A stretch of 19,924 nucleotides of DNA from JALYUA01 sp038229875 (GTDB lineage Bacteria > Acidobacteriota > Thermoanaerobaculia > UBA5066 > Gp7-AA6), in assembly GCA_038229875.1 (NCBI GenBank), contig JBBROA010000078.1, forward strand, positions 1-19,924, written 5' to 3'. Positions 7,458 to 13,348 of this stretch are shown one piece after another. The translations under genes and the position numbers were made by a program. A model generated the notes under the pieces. The model made no database searches. It had not been told where the DNA came from and saw only the letters and a program-made list of their open reading frames with translations. Every line of letters starts with the position of its first letter. The stretch's first letter is position 1.

Positions 7458-8515
7458 CGGTCCCGGCGGCCGGGCGCCGGCGTTTCCTCCCTGCGGCGTG
7501 GGCGTTTCTTCTCGTCGGCGTCCTGACGGCTGCCGCGGCCGGCGCCGCGGACCACACCTGGGCGCCCGCGGCGTGCGCGCTGGCGGACGCGGGGTTCAGG
7601 GACGACGCCGCGCTCCTGCGCTGCTTCGCGCCGGTGTTCGTCGTCGAAGAGGGGGATCGCTCTTTCAATCGCATCGGAACGCCGGCTCTCTACCGGACGG
7701 GAGGCGGCGACAAGGCGCGCATCGATACGCAGACGCCGGCGGTCTTCGCCGAGGCGCGCCGGGACGTCATCGGCGGGACGAAAGTGTTGCATCTCGTTTA
7801 CCGGGTCCACTTCGAGAAACTGGCTTTCAAGCCCTCCGTTTTTTTCGAGCGGCACCGCAACGTCGGCGTGCTCGCGATCGTCACGCTGCGTGAGGAGGAC
7901 TCGGCGCCGCTTCTTCTGACGATCGTGTACACCTGCGGCTGCTACCGCATCGTCCTCGCGACCGAGCTCCTGGACGACGCCGCCCTTCCGCCCGGGTGGC
8001 GCGAAGGAAAGAGGTCCGCGGGTCACGACCTCCCGGCGCGGCTGACGGCTCCGCGGGCGGGGGAGTCGCGGTACGTGGTGCGGCTGACATCGAAGGCCCA
8101 TCGCCTGGCGGGCGTCGAGACCTCTCCCGTGTCGTCCGGGGCGGGGGAAAGCACCGCAAGGACACCGCTTCCGCTGCGCGAGATGGAGGAACTCCACCGG
8201 CTGCCCGTCGAAGGGACCACGGCCGAGGTCGGTTCGTTTTTCTACACGCGGGGGTGGAAGCGGGGCCACGTGCGGGGCGCGTGGAGTCCGATCGAAGGCG
8301 TGACGGCGGGGCTTCTTCTGCTCGACCCGATGCTCGGGATGGACAAGGAGCTCGGCGATCCGGAGGAGACGGGAACCCGTTTCTACACATCGCTCCTGCC
8401 TTGGCGGCGGGACGCCTCGCGGCTCGACCGGTACGAGCCGCTGCTGCGGATGCTGAAGTTCCGACCGGAGCGGTTCGGCCCCGGAGTGCCGACGCCGCCC
8501 GGTCGGGAGCGGTAG
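7454..8515 (+). CDS. Secreted protein of unknown function (353 aa)
   Basis: Not recognised. GTG 7454 overlaps the MFS stop (GTGA), the third 4-nt overlap in a row. The protein starts with a classic signal peptide (RRRFLPAAWAFLLVGVLTAA, then AAGAA), so it is exported. The mature part has four cysteines: Cys41, Cys57 and a C-G-C pair at 161-163 within a hydrophobic strand (LLLTIVYTCGCYRIVLA), which could form disulfides. Other notable stretches are FKPSVFFERHRNVGVLAIVT, GSFFYTRGWKRGHVRGAWSP and the end EPLLRMLKFRPERFGP. It is rich in beta-strand-like segments and has no membrane helix after the signal. Coding is well supported by codon use and by the tight operon; no function is claimed. Confidence 0.85.
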   Translation: MTVPAAGRRRFLPAAWAFLLVGVLTAAAAGAADHTWAPAACALADAGFRDDAALLRCFAPVFVVEEGDRSFNRIGTPALYRTGGGDKARIDTQTPAVFAEARRDVIGGTKVLHLVYRVHFEKLAFKPSVFFERHRNVGVLAIVTLREEDSAPLLLTIVYTCGCYRIVLATELLDDAALPPGWREGKRSAGHDLPARLTAPRAGESRYVVRLTSKAHRLAGVETSPVSSGAGESTARTPLPLREMEELHRLPVEGTTAEVGSFFYTRGWKRGHVRGAWSPIEGVTAGLLLLDPMLGMDKELGDPEETGTRFYTSLLPWRRDASRLDRYEPLLRMLKFRPERFGPGVPTPPGRER

Positions 8516-8547
8516 TCTCCCGGTCCGGCGGGATGCGCGAATAAGGC

Positions 8548-8564
8548 GGCTCGCCCGCCGAGCC
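8548..8564. terminator. Possible bidirectional terminator between convergent genes
   Basis: GGCTCG (8548-8553) and CGAGCC (8559-8564) form a 6-bp stem with a 5-nt loop. It sits exactly between the stop of the unknown secreted protein (8515) and that of the helicase on the other strand (8566). On the plus side it is followed by TCTACTTTT, on the minus side by GCCTTATT, so it could serve both directions weakly. Confidence 0.4.
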
Positions 8565-8565
8565 T

Positions 8566-10299
8566 CTACTTTTCGGCGGGACTGTCCCGCTCGCGCCGCA
8601 CCGGGACCTTCTTGCCCTTGATCGTGCTGGCGCGGAGCGCCGAGACGATGGAGTTTGCGAGACGCTCCGGGACTTCGACGAGCGAAAAGCGGTCCGCGAT
8701 CTCGATCGCACCGATCTCCCGAGAGCCGATTCCGGCCTCTCCGGTGATCGCGCCGACCAGATCGCCCGGACGAACTCCCGCGGAACGCCCTGCCCCGACG
8801 TGGATCCGCGTCAGGGGTTCTCCCGCGGGACGGCGGCCGCCGGGACGAAACGGCGGTCGTGCGCCGCCGCCTCCCTTGACGGGAAACCGGTCGCTTCTCC
8901 CCGTCGGCCGGGGCCTGTCGAACACCGGCGGTGAAGGGATCTCGCGCTCCGAGTCTCCGTCGCCTCCGCCATCCAGGGTCGCGGCATGCGCGAGCTTCAC
9001 CCCGGCGGCAGCAATGTCGAGAATGTCGAATTCCTCCGCGAGCGCCTCGACGACGACGCGCACGTCATCCAGTCCCCCGCCCAGCAGCTGCTCCCGCAGG
9101 GAGGCTTTCGTGAGATCCAGGCGCCGGGCGCGCAGATCCGCCACGGTCGGGACTGTCGCCACTTCGATCTTCTGCTTCGTGAAGCCCTCGATGATGCGGA
9201 GAAGCCGGTGCTCGCGCGGCTCCGCGAGCGTGATCGCGACGCCGGCGCGGCCGACGCGGCCCGTGCGCCCGATCCGGTGGACATAGGCCTCCGGGGTGGG
9301 GGGGACGTCGTAGTTGAAGACGTGCGAGAGGTGCTCGATGTCGAGCCCCCGGGCGGCGACGTCCGTCGCCACGATCAGATCGACCTTCGCCGCCCGGAGG
9401 GCCGTCATCACCCGGTCGCGCTGCCGCTGGATCAATCCGCCGTGCAGCGCCTCCGCGCGGAAGCCGTGCGCGTTCAGCGACTCGACGAGTGTCTCGACTT
9501 CGAGGCGGGTGCGGCAGAACACGATCGCGGACGCGGGACTCTCCATGTCGAGAACCCGCGCCAGCGCGGCCGCCTTGTGCGCGCGTGAGACGACGTAGGC
9601 GACCTGCCGCACGCGCGGAAGCTTGCCCGCCGCGGTTTTAGCACGGCCGAGCGTGACCCGGACCGGGTTTCGCAGGTGCCGCTCCGCGATCGAGACGATC
9701 CGCGATGGAAGCGTCGCGGAGAACAGAGCCGTCTGCCGCTCCGACGGAGTCGCCTCGAGGATCGCTTCGAGCTCCTCCGCGAATCCCATGTCGAGCATCT
9801 CGTCGGCTTCATCGAGGACGAGGAACCGGAGGCTTTCGAGCGCCAGCGTCTTCCGGCGGATGTGATCGAGCGCGCGCCCGGGCGTAGCGACGACGACTTC
9901 AGCGCCATGCTTCAACGCGCGGATCTGCTGCTCCATCGACGCCCCGCCGTAGACCGGAACGACGCGGCTTCCGAGCTTCTTCGCGTATTTGTGCACCGCT
10001 TCCGAGACCTGCATCGCGAGCTCGCGCGTGGGCACCAGGACGAGCCCCAGGGTCTGGCCGCGCGCCGCCGGTGCCCGCGAGACCTGTTGCAGCATTGGCA
10101 GCGCGAAGGCGGCCGTCTTTCCCGTCCCGGTCTCCGCCTGCCCGAGCACGTCGCGGCCCGAGAGAAGCACCGGAATGGCTTCCCGCTGGATCGGCGTAGG
10201 CTCCTCGTATCCCAGAGCCGTCACCGCGGCGACGAGCTCGTCGGACAACCCGAGCGACGCGAATCCCGCGGGAGGAGGATCGATGGTTTCGTCGGCCAT
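8566..10299 (-). CDS. deaD: DEAD-box ATP-dependent RNA helicase with DbpA-type RNA-binding tail
   Basis: A 577-aa cytosolic RNA helicase with all core motifs: F-L-L in the Q region with GYEEPTPIQREAIP, AETGTGKT (I), PTRELAMQV (Ia), TPGRALDHI (Ib), LDEADEMLDMGF (II), LFSATLP (III), IVFCRTRLE (IV), VATDVAARGLDIE (V) and HRIGRTGRVGR (VI). A Gly/Arg-rich linker leads to a C-terminal DbpA-like RNA-binding domain (TRIHVGAGRSAGVRPGDLVG, then IGSREIGAIEIADRFSLVEV). This domain order is that of DeaD/CsdA/CshA helicases, which act in ribosome assembly, RNA decay and cold adaptation. ATG 10299 (MADETIDPPP) is preferred over a TTG five codons upstream because a TACGCT box lies 6 nt before it. Divergent from the gene at 10422. 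Confidence 0.96.
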   Translation of the reverse strand: MADETIDPPPAGFASLGLSDELVAAVTALGYEEPTPIQREAIPVLLSGRDVLGQAETGTGKTAAFALPMLQQVSRAPAARGQTLGLVLVPTRELAMQVSEAVHKYAKKLGSRVVPVYGGASMEQQIRALKHGAEVVVATPGRALDHIRRKTLALESLRFLVLDEADEMLDMGFAEELEAILEATPSERQTALFSATLPSRIVSIAERHLRNPVRVTLGRAKTAAGKLPRVRQVAYVVSRAHKAAALARVLDMESPASAIVFCRTRLEVETLVESLNAHGFRAEALHGGLIQRQRDRVMTALRAAKVDLIVATDVAARGLDIEHLSHVFNYDVPPTPEAYVHRIGRTGRVGRAGVAITLAEPREHRLLRIIEGFTKQKIEVATVPTVADLRARRLDLTKASLREQLLGGGLDDVRVVVEALAEEFDILDIAAAGVKLAHAATLDGGGDGDSEREIPSPPVFDRPRPTGRSDRFPVKGGGGARPPFRPGGRRPAGEPLTRIHVGAGRSAGVRPGDLVGAITGEAGIGSREIGAIEIADRFSLVEVPERLANSIVSALRASTIKGKKVPVRRERDSPAEK

Positions 10300-10305
10300 G
10301 CGGGA

Positions 10306-10311
10306 AGCGTA
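10306..10311 (-). promoter_or_regulatory. deaD: -10 box of a probable leaderless helicase promoter
   Basis: On the minus strand TACGCT is followed by 6 nt and then the ATG at 10299. No Shine-Dalgarno and no clear -35 are visible. It supports the ATG start over the upstream TTG. Confidence 0.4.
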
Positions 10312-10341
10312 CAACGCGGCGGGGCCGCGGGAGAGGGGCGC

Positions 10342-10358
10342 CGTCCCGGTTCGGGACG
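10342..10358. promoter_or_regulatory. Perfect 7-bp inverted repeat between divergent promoters
   Basis: CGTCCCG (10342-10348) and CGGGACG (10352-10358) are separated by GTT. The site lies between the helicase and the 10422 gene and their two putative -10 boxes, a normal place for a shared operator. No T-tract follows and no gene ends here, so a terminator is unlikely. Confidence 0.35.
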
Positions 10359-10408
10359 CCGCGGAGATGCGGCGCCTGGAAGTCCATGGCGGGTCGCCAT
10401 CGCGGAAT

Positions 10409-10414
10409 TATCGT
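10409..10414 (+). promoter_or_regulatory. -10 box of a probable leaderless promoter
   Basis: TATCGT is followed by 7 nt and then ATG 10422. No Shine-Dalgarno is visible. The same TANNNT arrangement occurs at 3709, 13267, 17087 and on the minus strand at 10306-10311. Confidence 0.4.
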
Positions 10415-10421
10415 CTCCGCG

Positions 10422-11159
10422 ATGCGGGTCCTTCTCTTCGGCGCGAGCGGGATGGTCGGCCAGGGCGTTCTGCGGAAGTGCCTGCTCGCCCCCGACGTCG
10501 AGGCCGTCGTCTCGATCGTCCGGAACCCGACCGGCCGGCGTGACCCGAAACTGCGGGAGCTCGTTCACACCGACTTCCTCGACTTCTCGCCGATCGCCCC
10601 GGAGCTTCAGGGTCTCGACGCGTGCTTCTTCTGCGCCGGCATGTCGTCGGCCGGGATGTCCGAAGACGAGTACCGCCGCGTCACCTACGACCAGACCATG
10701 GCGGCCGCCGTTGCTCTGGCGCGGTTCAATCCTCAGATGACGTTTGTCTACGTTTCCGGAGCGGGAACAGACAGCTCCGAGCGAGGCCGCACGATGTGGG
10801 CCCGCGTAAAGGAAAAGACGGAGAATGCGCTCCTCGCCTTGCCGTTCCGCGCCGCCTACATGTTTCGCCCCGGGATCATCCAGCCCCTGCACGGCATCCG
10901 GTCGAAGACGAAGGTTTATCGGATCTTCTACACGGCGCTCGCGCCGGTGCTGCCACTCCTCCGTCGCCGCTTTCCTCTCTTCCTGACGACCACGGAGCAG
11001 GTCGGCCGCGCGATGCTCGAAGTGGCAAAGCACGGAGCGGGCAAGCGCGTCCTCGAGACGGCGGACATCAACGCGATCTCAAGCGGCTATCTGTCGATCT
11101 CCGAGAGTTTTGGGAGGACCAGTTCACATCGAGCGCCCTTTGATGGCTCTCTGGACTGA
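10422..11159 (+). CDS. NAD(P)-binding Rossmann-fold protein (NAD-dependent epimerase/HTATIP2-like)
   Basis: A 245-aa short-chain dehydrogenase-like protein. The nucleotide-binding turn GASGMVGQGVLRKCL is at residues 6-20, right after MRVLLF. The acceptor strand ends VSIVRNPTGRR, where Arg suggests NADP preference. DACFFCAG, then TFVYVSGAGTDSSERGRTMW and a downstream RVKEKTENALLAL carry the SDR Ser and Lys positions, and AAYMFRPGIIQPLHG follows. The family is the atypical epimerase group related to HTATIP2 and YwnB; the substrate is unknown. ATG 10422 opens on the first beta strand and has a TATCGT box 7 nt upstream; ATG 10386 would add 12 unlikely residues. The last ~25 residues (GYLSISESFGRTSSHRAPFD) do not look like the family and extend into lower-GC sequence, so the end may have been altered by a rearrangement. 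Confidence 0.85.
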   Translation: MRVLLFGASGMVGQGVLRKCLLAPDVEAVVSIVRNPTGRRDPKLRELVHTDFLDFSPIAPELQGLDACFFCAGMSSAGMSEDEYRRVTYDQTMAAAVALARFNPQMTFVYVSGAGTDSSERGRTMWARVKEKTENALLALPFRAAYMFRPGIIQPLHGIRSKTKVYRIFYTALAPVLPLLRRRFPLFLTTTEQVGRAMLEVAKHGAGKRVLETADINAISSGYLSISESFGRTSSHRAPFDGSLD

Positions 11160-11414
11160 AGCGCCGATTCTTAGAACATCACGGAGACGCGGCAGCTTCG
11201 TTGTGCGGATGGCAGCGCGCGCGGTTAGAAGAGGCTGAACCCAGGTACGACCTCGAACCCGGGACGAAACGTTGGTCGCGACAATAGAGACAGTGAAAGC
11301 AACATTCATCCTGGCAGCGATGCGCTCGCAACGAAGGAGAATCGCTACCCGCTGAAACTGCCAACTGAGCACCGCCGGAAGCCAGGAAGGCCTGCTCAAG
11401 AAGAAAGGAACGCC
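11160..11414. other. Intergenic region at the left edge of a lower-GC cluster
   Basis: No gene is supported. Base composition drops relative to the genes before it. A stretch reading GTCCCGGGTTCGAGG on the minus strand (about 11250-11264) recalls a tRNA T-arm, but the following bases do not pair back, so no tRNA is called. No terminator with a T-tract was seen after 11159. Confidence 0.5.
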
Positions 11415-11780
11415 ATGAGAAGGGTCTTTCTCGGGTTTTCGTTACTCGGGCTCTTGTTTTTGCTTACCCCGGGATCGGCTTCAGCGACGACAAACCAGAC
11501 CGGTTGCTCCGGAGGGTTCGACAACCCATTCGCCCCCGATGGATTCGAGGCTATTTTCGGGAGCAGTTGCCTGCCGGACTACTTTTCCATCAACCCCTCT
11601 CCGACTCCGACGCCGTGCCAGGTGTGCAAAAATAAACAAGCCGCCAGGTACAACGACTGCGTCAAAAATGGCTGCCGCCCGCTGAGGGGCGAAGCGCTCG
11701 AAGCCTGCAAGGGAGAATGCGCGAGGGTGGCGGACCGGCAATATGTTGACTGCGCCACCTGGGCGAACTGCCTTTCGTAA
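11415..11780 (+). CDS. Small secreted cysteine-rich protein (121 aa)
   Basis: Not recognised as a named family. ATG 11415 has AAGGAA just upstream. Residues about 1-24 form a textbook signal peptide (RRVFLGFSLLGLLFLLTPG, then SASA). The mature protein of about 97 residues has ten cysteines, spaced in pairs in the C-terminal half: PCQVC, YNDCVKNGC, LEACKGEC and VDCATWANC, after TGC and SSC in the N-terminal part. A short Pro/Thr linker (PSPTPTP) separates the halves. Ten cysteines suggest five disulfides in an extracellular or periplasmic domain. The next gene follows after 10 nt with its own strong ribosome site, so they are probably cotranscribed. Codon use is less GC-biased than in the flanking genes. 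Confidence 0.8.
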   Translation: MRRVFLGFSLLGLLFLLTPGSASATTNQTGCSGGFDNPFAPDGFEAIFGSSCLPDYFSINPSPTPTPCQVCKNKQAARYNDCVKNGCRPLRGEALEACKGECARVADRQYVDCATWANCLS

Positions 11781-11790
11781 AGGAGAAGAG

Positions 11791-12399
11791 ATGTTTCTGC
11801 TCATGCTCATCCTCGCTTTCTCCGACTCGCCCTCGACTGCCGCCACTAAGCCCGCGTCACGCGTCGGCCAGAAGTCCGCGGAGAGACTGGTGCTCGACAC
11901 GGGAGAGATCGTTCAGGTCATGCTCTCGCGTTCGTTGACACCGGATTCGTTTCAGGATTCCGTGATTCTTCATGCGAACGACGGCACCATCGCCGCGACA
12001 TTTATCGGGAATTACAAGTCCAAATCCTTCATGGTGAAACTGGCGTCGGGCGGCAGGACCGTTTACGCCTCATGGGACGCCGGCTTTCGAGAAAGTAAGA
12101 TGCCGACGCCTCTTGTGGTGGAAATCGACGGCGAGCGATACCGAACGCTCCTTGATCCCGCGTACGACGCGCAGACGGTGTTGGTGAGGAACGCCACGGC
12201 CAAACTCCCCAGAGGCTTTCTCGATTCGCTGTCGGCGCTGCATCAACTCGGAGATGACTTCACGTACGCCTTTCCCGCGTTGAACATGCTGGAGGAGGTG
12301 ATTGACGGGATGGCTCCTCCCCGCAGCATCACGGAACGACGCAACCTCACGGAAGCAGAGGCGGGTGCGCTGCAAGAACGGCTTCAGGGGGTGAGGTAG
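11791..12399 (+). CDS. Exported protein of unknown function (202 aa)
   Basis: Not recognised. ATG 11791 is fixed by AGGAGAAG at 11781-11788 immediately after the previous stop. The N-terminus (MFLLMLILAFSDSPSTAATK) looks like a short signal peptide, so the product is probably periplasmic or secreted. The body has strand-rich segments (LVLDTGEIVQVMLSRSL, TIAATFIGNYKSKSFMVKLA, VVEIDGERYRTLLDP) followed by a helical C-terminus (ALNMLEEVIDG, LTEAEAGALQERLQ). There is no cysteine, unlike its neighbour. It probably forms a unit with the Cys-rich protein (10-nt gap) and the DUF1801 gene (7-nt gap). No function is claimed. Confidence 0.8.
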   Translation: MFLLMLILAFSDSPSTAATKPASRVGQKSAERLVLDTGEIVQVMLSRSLTPDSFQDSVILHANDGTIAATFIGNYKSKSFMVKLASGGRTVYASWDAGFRESKMPTPLVVEIDGERYRTLLDPAYDAQTVLVRNATAKLPRGFLDSLSALHQLGDDFTYAFPALNMLEEVIDGMAPPRSITERRNLTEAEAGALQERLQGVR

Positions 12400-12406
12400 C
12401 GAGAAC

Positions 12407-12829
12407 ATGAAAAAGTCGGGCTCAAGCCAGGGCGAGTCGGCGTCGGAGCTCATCTCGAAGAGAATCGCCGAACTCGGGGACTGGCGCGGGAAAACCCTCA
12501 GCAGAATGCGCACGCTCATCAGGGAAGCAGACCGGGACGTCATCGAGGAATGGAAGTGGATGGGCACTCCGATCTGGTCGCACGACGGCATCCTCTGCAC
12601 CGGCGAGTCCTACAAGAACGTCGTAAAGCTCACCTTCGCCAGGGGCGCGTCTCTGAAGGATCCGGCCCATCTCTTCAACTCGAGTCTCGACGGAAACGTA
12701 CGCCGCGCGATTGACATCCACGAAGGGGAAAAAGTTGACGAGTCCGCCTTCAAGGCGCTCGTTCGCCAGGCAGTCGCCCTCAACAGTTCTGGCAAGTCGA
12801 AACCTTCAAAGAAGAAAGCGAAGTCCTAG
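12407..12829 (+). CDS. DUF1801 domain-containing protein
   Basis: A 140-aa cytosolic protein of the DUF1801 family (YdhG-type fold). The signature is clear: DVIEEWKWMGTPIWSHDG, then CTGESYKNVVKLTFARGASL, LFNSSLDGNVRRAIDIHEG and KALVRQAVALN. The N-terminus has a helical LISKRIAELGDWRGKTLSRM segment common in this group, and the C-terminus is a Lys/Ser-rich tail. No enzymatic activity is established for the family. ATG 12407 follows the previous stop by 7 nt, with GAGG at 12393-12396. It ends about 70 nt before the first copy of the tRNA-associated repeat and is convergent with the tRNA gene. Confidence 0.9.
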   Translation: MKKSGSSQGESASELISKRIAELGDWRGKTLSRMRTLIREADRDVIEEWKWMGTPIWSHDGILCTGESYKNVVKLTFARGASLKDPAHLFNSSLDGNVRRAIDIHEGEKVDESAFKALVRQAVALNSSGKSKPSKKKAKS

Positions 12830-12896
12830 GGATTCCGCTCGCGAACGGGTCGGACCTCGGGTTGGCCGAGCAACTTGCGGCCAAGGAAAAAGCCGC

Positions 12897-12948
12897 GCGC
12901 GATTCAACCAGTAAGAAAGTTGGTGGAGCTGATCAGGATCGAACTGAC
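12897..12948. repeat. 52-bp direct repeat, copy 1 (tRNA-Ala 3' end plus downstream flank)
   Basis: Identical over 52 bases to 13060-13111. On the minus strand it carries the last 28 nt of tRNA-Ala, including the T-arm, acceptor strand and CCA (12921-12948), and 24 nt beyond CCA. This looks like a scar of a duplication or of integration and excision at the tRNA 3' end. Confidence 0.9.
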
Positions 12949-12990
12949 CCGCTTTGCGGGTCCTGACGCGCTCCATGAGCGGGGGGTCGG
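12921..12990 (-). pseudogene. Partial or decayed tRNA-Ala copy
   Basis: The 3' 28 nt of a tRNA-Ala are exact, with encoded CCA. Upstream on the minus strand the similarity fades: a D-arm-like GCTCATGGAGCGC is recognisable, but the anticodon arm is replaced by a CCCGC-AAA-GCGGG hairpin and no 5' acceptor strand pairs. It cannot make a normal tRNA. The 5' limit given is approximate. Confidence 0.4.
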
Positions 12991-13014
12991 CTCGGCCGCC
13001 CCCCCAAGCCCCCC

Positions 13015-13032
13015 GGAGGTCGTCAGTTCGAT
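13015..13032 (+). repeat. 18-nt inverted copy of a tRNA-Ala segment
   Basis: GGAGGTCGTCAGTTCGAT on the plus strand equals the minus-strand tRNA sequence at 13101-13118 (3' side of the anticodon stem, variable loop and T-arm). It is therefore an inverted repeat within the region between the two direct repeats. Confidence 0.75.
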
Positions 13033-13059
13033 GAGGCTTCGATGGGCGGAGCTGACTGG

Positions 13060-13111
13060 GCGCGATTCAACCAGTAAGAAAGTTGGTGGAGCTGATCAGG
13101 ATCGAACTGAC
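13060..13111. repeat. 52-bp direct repeat, copy 2 (in the intact tRNA-Ala)
   Basis: Identical to 12897-12948, offset 163 bp. Bases 13084-13111 belong to the functional tRNA; 13060-13083 lie just past its CCA end. Confidence 0.9.
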
Positions 13112-13160
13112 GACCTCCTGAGTGCGATTCAGGCGCTCTCCCAAACTGAGCTACAGCCCC
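13084..13160 (-). tRNA. tRNA-Ala (anticodon CGC)
   Basis: A complete cloverleaf reads on the minus strand. The acceptor 5' strand GGGGCTG pairs with CAGCTCC, including the G3-U70 wobble that marks alanine tRNAs. The D-arm is GCTC-loop-GAGC. The anticodon stem CCTGA/TCAGG encloses the loop ATCGCAC, giving anticodon CGC, which reads GCG. The variable loop AGGTC and T-arm GTCAG-TTCGATC-CTGAT follow. The discriminator is A and CCA is encoded. Length is 77 nt with CCA. CGC is an accessory isoacceptor, useful in a genome with many GCG codons. Confidence 0.97.
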
Positions 13161-13182
13161 ACACTGTTGCGAGAGGGCGGGC

Positions 13183-13191
13183 AGGATAGCA
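13183..13191 (-). promoter_or_regulatory. Possible extended -10 promoter of tRNA-Ala
   Basis: The minus strand reads TGCTATCCT, fitting the extended -10 pattern TGN-TATNNT, 22 nt before the tRNA 5' end. No good -35 is visible. Confidence 0.35.
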
Positions 13192-13266
13192 CGAGCGCAT
13201 GGGTCGCCGGAAGGGAGTCTCGGGGACGGAAACCCGGCAAGGCGGCCCGGCTCCTCTCTTCCGCCG

Positions 13267-13272
13267 TAGGAT
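13267..13272 (+). promoter_or_regulatory. -10 box of a probable leaderless promoter upstream of glpD
   Basis: TAGGAT is followed by 7 nt and then GTG 13280, which opens a 22-codon frame overlapping the glpD start. No -35 or Shine-Dalgarno is visible. Confidence 0.4.
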
Positions 13273-13279
13273 CGCCCGC

Positions 13280-13348
13280 GTGACGCACGCCGCCGAGGTT
13301 CCGGTCGTTTCCCCGGGGTTGGCGGCCCCTTCGCGGCCCGCCGCGTGA
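13280..13348 (+). CDS. Possible 22-aa leader peptide coupled to glpD
   Basis: GTG 13280 lies 7 nt after a TAGGAT box, as if at the transcript's 5' end. The frame (MTHAAEVPVVSPGLAAPSRP, then AA) ends at TGA 13346-13348, which overlaps the GTG 13345 of glpD as GTGA. The product has no motif, so its role, if any, would be to load ribosomes onto glpD. It could be fortuitous. Confidence 0.3.
   Translation: MTHAAEVPVVSPGLAAPSRPAA

Larger units (their letters stand above)
12830..13083. other. Structured non-coding region left of tRNA-Ala
   Basis: No protein gene is supported. It contains a 52-bp copy of the tRNA 3' end, three hairpins and an inverted copy of part of the T-arm. The hairpins are GACCCGC-TTT-GCGGGTC at 12946-12962, a G/C-run stem with one bulged T at 12981-13004, and GTCAGTTC paired with GAGCTGAC at 13022-13056 with one G-U. 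An open frame through here (12875-13189) is an artefact of reading antisense to tRNA sequence. Confidence 0.6.

Noticed and set aside
11240..11275. tRNA T-arm-like sequence on the minus strand
   Set aside because: The bases after TTCGAGG do not pair with the CCGGG before it, and no acceptor or anticodon arm can be drawn.
12897..13111. CRISPR array or integron attC array
   Set aside because: There are only two repeat copies, they contain tRNA sequence, and no cas or integrase gene is present; the hairpins do not follow the attC core-site pattern.
12875..13189. Open frame of 104 codons on the plus strand across the tRNA region
   Set aside because: It reads antisense through both tRNA-Ala copies, producing the familiar spurious peptide type (GADQDRTDDLLSAIQALSQT). 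The tRNA explains the sequence.
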